Part shown: positions 4,812 to 7,673 of the stretch, piece by piece
Layout: the number at the start of each line of letters is the position of its first letter
How positions within the stretch are numbered: the first letter of the stretch is position 1
The notes under the pieces: model-generated
Database searches by the model: none
Seen by the model: the letters and a program-made list of their open reading frames with translations, nothing else
Told to the model about the DNA's origin: nothing
Position numbers and translations under genes: made by a program
Assembly: GCA_964405075.1 (NCBI GenBank)
Contig: CAYOMP010000137.1
Span: forward strand, 1 to 7,673
Reading direction: 5' to 3'
DNA length: 7,673 bases
From: CAYOMP01 sp964405075
Lineage (GTDB): Bacteria > Bacillota > Clostridia > Lachnospirales > Lachnospiraceae

Positions 4812-5980
4812 TGAAGAATATTATTTTTCTGGGACTTATCAGTTTCTTTATGGATATCAGTTCTGAAATGGTATATCCTATAATTCCACTTTATCTGGTT
4901 TCCGCTTTTGGTGCGACGCCTGCGATTGTGGGAATTATTGAAGGTATTGCAGAGAGCACAGCAAGTTTGCTTAAGGTCTTCAGCGGTTATGTGACGGACA
5001 AATACAAGTGCAAAAAGCCAGTAGCTTTCATCGGATATGCTACAGGTTTCATATATAAGCTGGCACTTCTTTTTGCTACCAGTTGGGCAGGAATACTTAC
5101 TGCACGTGTGATAGACCGCCTTGGAAAAGGGATTCGTACTGCTCCGAGAGATGTACTTGTCAGTGAAAGTGCAGATAAAAATGAAATGGGAAAATCCTTC
5201 GGTATACATAAAGCAATGGATATGGCGGGATCTGCAATCGGCATTTTTCTAGCCTATTTATTATTAAAAAAACTAGGAAATCATCAGGCAGATTACAAAA
5301 TGATTTTTGCATTGTCTGTTATTCCCACAGTACTTGCTTTGCTCATGTTCGTTTTTGTAAAAGAAAAAAAGGAGCCGCGCAATTCAAAAATCAGGGAACA
5401 CTTTTGGAAAAACTTTTCTGCATTGGATGGACGATTGAAATTGTATCTGCTAGTTGTATTTCTTTTTACATTGGGAAACTCATCTAACAGCTTTTTATTG
5501 CTACGTGCCAAAAGTGCAGGATTTGATGACACCAATGTAATACTGCTTTACTTTTTATATAATCTGACAGTTTCTATTATGTCGGTTCCTTTTGGTAAGT
5601 TGTCGGATAAAATTGGCAGGAAGCAGGTACTCACTGCAGGATACCTGTTATTTTCAATTGTTTATCTGGGATTTGCCTTTGCAACAAAATCAGTAATCTT
5701 TATAATCATTTTCTTGGTGTATGGTATTTTTACAGCTATGACAGCCGGTGTGGAGAGGGCTTTGATTGCAGAAATTTCACCTGTTGAACTGAAAGGCACA
5801 ATGTTAGGACTTCATTCTACCATTGCGGGAATTGCATTACTCCCGGCAAGTGTTATATGCGGATTTTTATGGGAAGGCTTTGGAAGTGCTGTTCCATTTG
5901 TTTTTGGAGCTTCCATGTCTACTCTTGCGGCAATTTTACTTATGATTTTTTTCCGTGCGCCGGATGGGAAATGTATGTAG
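4811..5980 (+). CDS. Major facilitator superfamily transporter, exporter-type
   Basis: 389 residues with 12 predicted membrane helices, a full-length MFS protein of the inner membrane driven by an ion gradient. Helix 1 carries FFMDISSEMVYPIIPLYL (12-29), typical of one MFS subgroup (D-x-S-S-E-M-x-Y-P). The loop 2-3 motif reads SGYVTDKYKCKKP (58-70), a weakened motif A with Asp63; its second-half repeat FGKLSDKIGRKQVL (261-274) is well kept. Residues 98-115 (ARVIDRLGKGIRTAPRD) are the conserved loop after helix 4. A basic central loop lies at about 184-210. Substrate cannot be read from sequence; relatives are called drug or metabolite exporters. The start at ATG 4811 has a very strong AAAGGAGG at 4797-4804. 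By eye the gene is richer in G and C at third positions than the genes on either side, so it may have a different origin. A weak hairpin follows the stop. Confidence 0.93.
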   Translation: MKNIIFLGLISFFMDISSEMVYPIIPLYLVSAFGATPAIVGIIEGIAESTASLLKVFSGYVTDKYKCKKPVAFIGYATGFIYKLALLFATSWAGILTARVIDRLGKGIRTAPRDVLVSESADKNEMGKSFGIHKAMDMAGSAIGIFLAYLLLKKLGNHQADYKMIFALSVIPTVLALLMFVFVKEKKEPRNSKIREHFWKNFSALDGRLKLYLLVVFLFTLGNSSNSFLLLRAKSAGFDDTNVILLYFLYNLTVSIMSVPFGKLSDKIGRKQVLTAGYLLFSIVYLGFAFATKSVIFIIIFLVYGIFTAMTAGVERALIAEISPVELKGTMLGLHSTIAGIALLPASVICGFLWEGFGSAVPFVFGASMSTLAAILLMIFFRAPDGKCM

Positions 5981-5993
5981 GTTGAATATTTAC

Positions 5994-6020
5994 AGGTTCT
6001 TGTTATCAAGAGCTTATTTT
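5994..6020 (+). terminator. Weak Rho-independent terminator candidate after the MFS gene
   Basis: AGGTTCTTG (5994-6002), loop TTAT, CAAGAGCTT (6007-6015) form a 9-bp stem with two G-T wobbles, followed by ATTTTA. The T-run is short, so termination would be partial. It lies 14 bases after the MFS stop. Confidence 0.45.
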
Positions 6021-6101
6021 AGAGGTAATGTGACTTTAGCAACATAATGAATTTAGGAAAATGAGAGAGAACAAATAAAAAGAAGAATCATAGAATGTAT
6101 T

Positions 6102-6479
6102 TTGGCAATTATTTTATTAGCTGGTGGAATTATGGGAGTTATAAAGGGATTAATTCCTAAAGCATATTTGCTTAGTTTTCGTCATTTATTAATAGGGACA
6201 GCGACATTTGAGGCAAACGAAATGCCTTTATATGCGCAAATTTACGGTTTTATTATGGGATGGATGGAAATAATAGCTGCGTTTTTTTTATTTATTAATA
6301 GACAATCACTTAAAAAATATGTAATTGTAATTCTTCTATTAAATGCAATTGGTTGTATAGTTGCTATTTTGTGTGGTGATATGTTTGCTATAGTTAGCTT
6401 GATATTAAGAGTTATTTTTATATTGTTCATTATTAAAGCAAGTGAGTCTCGAAATCAAGACATGAGCTTGAATTCTTAA
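6102..6479 (+). CDS. Small four-helix membrane protein, function unknown; start uncertain
   Basis: 125 residues from a TTG at 6102. Membrane segments fall near residues 2-18, 42-65, 71-92 and 94-111; the chain ends in a hydrophilic tail (SESRNQDMSLNS). Between helices 1 and 2 is a conserved-looking loop, FRHLLIGTATFEANEMP. The pattern of four short helices resembles small DoxX-like or unnamed membrane proteins of Clostridia, but I cannot assign a family. TTG 6102 lacks a ribosome binding site and lies inside what should be the first helix. The same frame stays open back to 6057 and encodes a natural N-terminus, NEREQIKRRIIECILAIILL, yet has no in-frame ATG, GTG or TTG there. An ATG at 6061 next to AGGA (6055-6058) is one frame off. 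A one-base change near 6063 or a rare start codon would explain this. Confidence 0.65.
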   Translation: MAIILLAGGIMGVIKGLIPKAYLLSFRHLLIGTATFEANEMPLYAQIYGFIMGWMEIIAAFFLFINRQSLKKYVIVILLLNAIGCIVAILCGDMFAIVSLILRVIFILFIIKASESRNQDMSLNS

Positions 6480-6612
6480 TAGAGTGATGTATTATTTTTA
6501 GGGGGTTACTAAAAGGATATTTTTATATAATTAAATATTATTTAAAACTGGCATTTAAATGTAAATTATTGTAAAATTTTTTATACAAAGGTACTTTAGA
6601 GGGAGGAAAACA

Positions 6613-7107
6613 ATGGCAAACATAATAACAAGTTGTCGAATTGTGTGTAGTATATTAATGTTGTTTTTTCCTACATTTTCGACTTGGTTTTATATTATGT
6701 ATCTGATGTGTGGATTGACAGATATGGTGGATGGAACCATTGCAAGGAAAACAAACACAGCTAGTGAATTCGGGGCAAGATTGGATACTATTGCTGATTT
6801 TATATTTGTAGTGTCAGCCTTGGTTAAGTTGTTGCCAGTGTTGCACATACCAATGTGGCTATGGATATGGATTTTAGTAATTGCAATAATTAAAGTCATT
6901 AATGTATTAATTGGGTTAATTTGCAATAAAAGAGTTATAGTTGAACATACTATTATGAATAAAATTACGGGATTAGTATTGTTTTTGTTACCCTTGACAT
7001 TATTTTTCGTTGAATTGAAATATGGAGCTATTGTAGTTTGTTCAATAGCAACATTTTCGGCAATTCAAGAAGGATATTATATTAAAAAAGGACGTGAAAT
7101 AGTATAG
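6613..7107 (+). CDS. CDP-alcohol phosphatidyltransferase family protein
   Basis: A membrane enzyme that would move a phosphatidyl (or related) group from a CDP-linked donor to an alcohol acceptor, with release of CMP. The full family signature D-x2-D-G-x2-A-R-x8-G-x3-D-x3-D is present: Asp37, Asp40, Gly41, Ala44, Arg45, Gly54, Asp58 and Asp62. The aspartates bind the metal ions, and Asp62 would be the catalytic base. About four to five membrane helices can be placed (near 13-34, 62-78, 82-104, 117-134, 137-152). At 164 residues it is shorter than typical PgsA (about 180-190), so the acceptor is not certain; glycerol phosphate, inositol phosphate or another alcohol are possible. The start is ATG 6613 with GAGGGAGG at 6599-6606. 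The 133-base gap upstream is AT-rich and could hold its own promoter, but no hexamer pair is convincing. Confidence 0.93.
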   Translation: MANIITSCRIVCSILMLFFPTFSTWFYIMYLMCGLTDMVDGTIARKTNTASEFGARLDTIADFIFVVSALVKLLPVLHIPMWLWIWILVIAIIKVINVLIGLICNKRVIVEHTIMNKITGLVLFLLPLTLFFVELKYGAIVVCSIATFSAIQEGYYIKKGREIV

Positions 7108-7325
7108 TCTGAATATTTCTAACTTAAAAATCAAGTGAGTATGGAAATAATTTGTAAAATGTATTGGAAATATTTAGTTGTTGGAGTATATAAAATAAGA
7201 TAAATAATTGAGGGTGTAGGTTGGGGATATGGCAAAAGTGCATAAGATTATTGTTTCTAAGAAGAAAAAGTAAATTCTTATTCTGAATACAGAATTCAAA
7301 AATAATATCTAAAATATTGGTGAGC

Positions 7326-7351
7326 TGACACTTTTTTGTATATTAGTGTCA
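7326..7351. terminator. Inverted repeat TGACACT / AGTGTCA, possible terminator or operator
   Basis: Perfect 7-bp arms at 7326-7332 and 7345-7351 enclose a 12-base T-rich loop. It is followed by ATTTATATTTAAAATATTG, which is AT-rich but not a T-run, so it is a poor terminator. The same TGACAC hexamer recurs at 7407-7412, close to the next start, which makes a binding site an equal possibility. Confidence 0.35.
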
Positions 7352-7396
7352 TTTATATTTAAAATATTGTATTTTTTGTATTTGTAGTATATCATT

Positions 7397-7431
7397 CTTT
7401 AAAAAGTGACACAAGAGTCTACTTTAAAAAG
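7397..7431. repeat. Direct repeat CTTTAAAAAG, two copies 25 bases apart
   Basis: Copies at 7397-7406 and 7422-7431 are identical. The second runs straight into the GGGAGG ribosome binding site of the HXXEE gene, so a protein bound here could affect its expression. Confidence 0.4.
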
Positions 7432-7441
7432 GGAGGATAAG

Positions 7442-7673
7442 ATGCAAGAAATTATTTGGATGTTTCCTATTTTATTTATAGTACATGATATGGAAGAAAT
7501 TATTGGATTTGATTTATGGTTGAAAAAGAACATAAAATTATTGGATGAAAAATATCCTAAAATCAGTAACAAGTATAAACCATACAGTACTGAAGGAATG
7601 GCAGCAGCAGTTATGGAGGAACTGGTTATATGTCTTGTGATATGCATTATCACGAGGTTTACAGAAAGTTATG
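7442..7673 (+). CDS. HXXEE domain-containing membrane protein, cut by the right edge
   Basis: 77 complete codons from ATG 7442 to the window end, with AAGGGAGG at 7429-7436, five bases before the start. The first helix carries the name-giving motif: WMFPILFIVHDMEEIIGFDLWL, with His15, Glu18 and Glu19 (H-x-x-E-E). A second E-E pair, Glu59-Glu60, starts the next membrane segment (VMEELVICLVICII), as is usual in this family. The middle KYPKI...YKPYSTEG is a hydrophilic link. HXXEE proteins (Pfam PF13787) are multi-helix membrane proteins of unknown function; the buried His and Glu residues have been taken to suggest a metal-dependent membrane enzyme, but this is not established. About half of the protein is missing. 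It is preceded by repeats that may regulate it. Confidence 0.85.
   Translation, partial: MQEIIWMFPILFIVHDMEEIIGFDLWLKKNIKLLDEKYPKISNKYKPYSTEGMAAAVMEELVICLVICIITRFTESY

Larger units (their letters stand above)
7108..7441. other. 334-base stretch without a confident gene
   Basis: AT-rich. It contains a 14-codon reading from ATG 7229 to TAA 7271-7273 (MAKVHKIIVSKKKK), with GGGG only two bases before it and a better GAGGG at 7210-7214 that is rather far away, so I do not call it a gene. Further right are a 7-bp inverted repeat (7326-7351) and a 10-bp direct repeat (7397-7406 and 7422-7431), then the ribosome binding site of the next gene. I see no gene on the other strand that is not a shadow. 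Confidence 0.55.

Noticed and set aside
4808..5244. Long open readings on the minus strand inside the MFS gene
   Set aside because: They lie opposite a clear full-length transporter, have no ribosome binding sites that fit, and read as low-quality sequence. Shadows of the real gene.
7399..7653. 84-codon minus-strand reading at the right edge
   Set aside because: It lies opposite the HXXEE gene, which has the motif, a strong ribosome binding site and a sensible start; the minus reading crosses the HXXEE regulatory region.

Overview
This is AT-rich DNA in which every convincing gene lies on the + strand. Genes are short, each has a strong purine-rich ribosome binding site, some start codons are TTG, and gaps are small. 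Gene content (VanZ-like protein, HXXEE protein, small membrane proteins, Fe-S flavoprotein) and codon use suggest a Firmicute, most likely a gut- or rumen-type member of Clostridia such as Lachnospiraceae. That placement is inferred from style, not from a marker gene. No rRNA, tRNA, CRISPR array, transposase or integrase is visible.

Layout. 1-36 looks like the last codons of a gene entering from the left. 110-901 encodes a flavodoxin-fold NAD(P)H oxidoreductase with a cysteine cluster of the iron-sulfur flavoprotein type. 902-1329 has no intact gene but is not featureless: it holds a diverged second copy of the sequence found at the left edge, including the same in-frame gene ending, preceded by a start that resembles a regulator N-terminus. 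I read it as the remains of a deleted regulator gene. 1330-2067 is a compact set: a short pyridoxamine-phosphate-oxidase-like protein and two tiny membrane proteins. 2068-2299 looks like a decayed small gene.

2300-4592 holds three genes in a row: an alpha/beta hydrolase (TTG start), a VanZ-family membrane protein and a carbamoyltransferase. The carbamoyltransferase keeps the carbamoyl-phosphate-binding framework but has lost the motifs that identify ornithine and aspartate enzymes, so its second substrate is open. It is the most interesting protein here.

4593-6020 looks different by eye, with more G+C and different codon choice. It holds a structured leader with two possible short peptides, the second overlapping the start codon of a 12-helix MFS exporter-type transporter, then a weak hairpin terminator. 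6057-7107 holds a small four-helix membrane protein with an unclear start and a CDP-alcohol phosphatidyltransferase. 7108-7441 is mostly non-coding with repeats, and the window ends inside an HXXEE-domain membrane protein.

The genes do not form one obvious pathway. The common theme is the membrane and envelope: VanZ-like, lipid-head-group transferase, MFS, HXXEE and three small membrane proteins. I found no complete new defence or mobile system. The best leads are the unusual carbamoyltransferase next to the VanZ gene, the leader of the MFS gene, and the decayed regulator copy.
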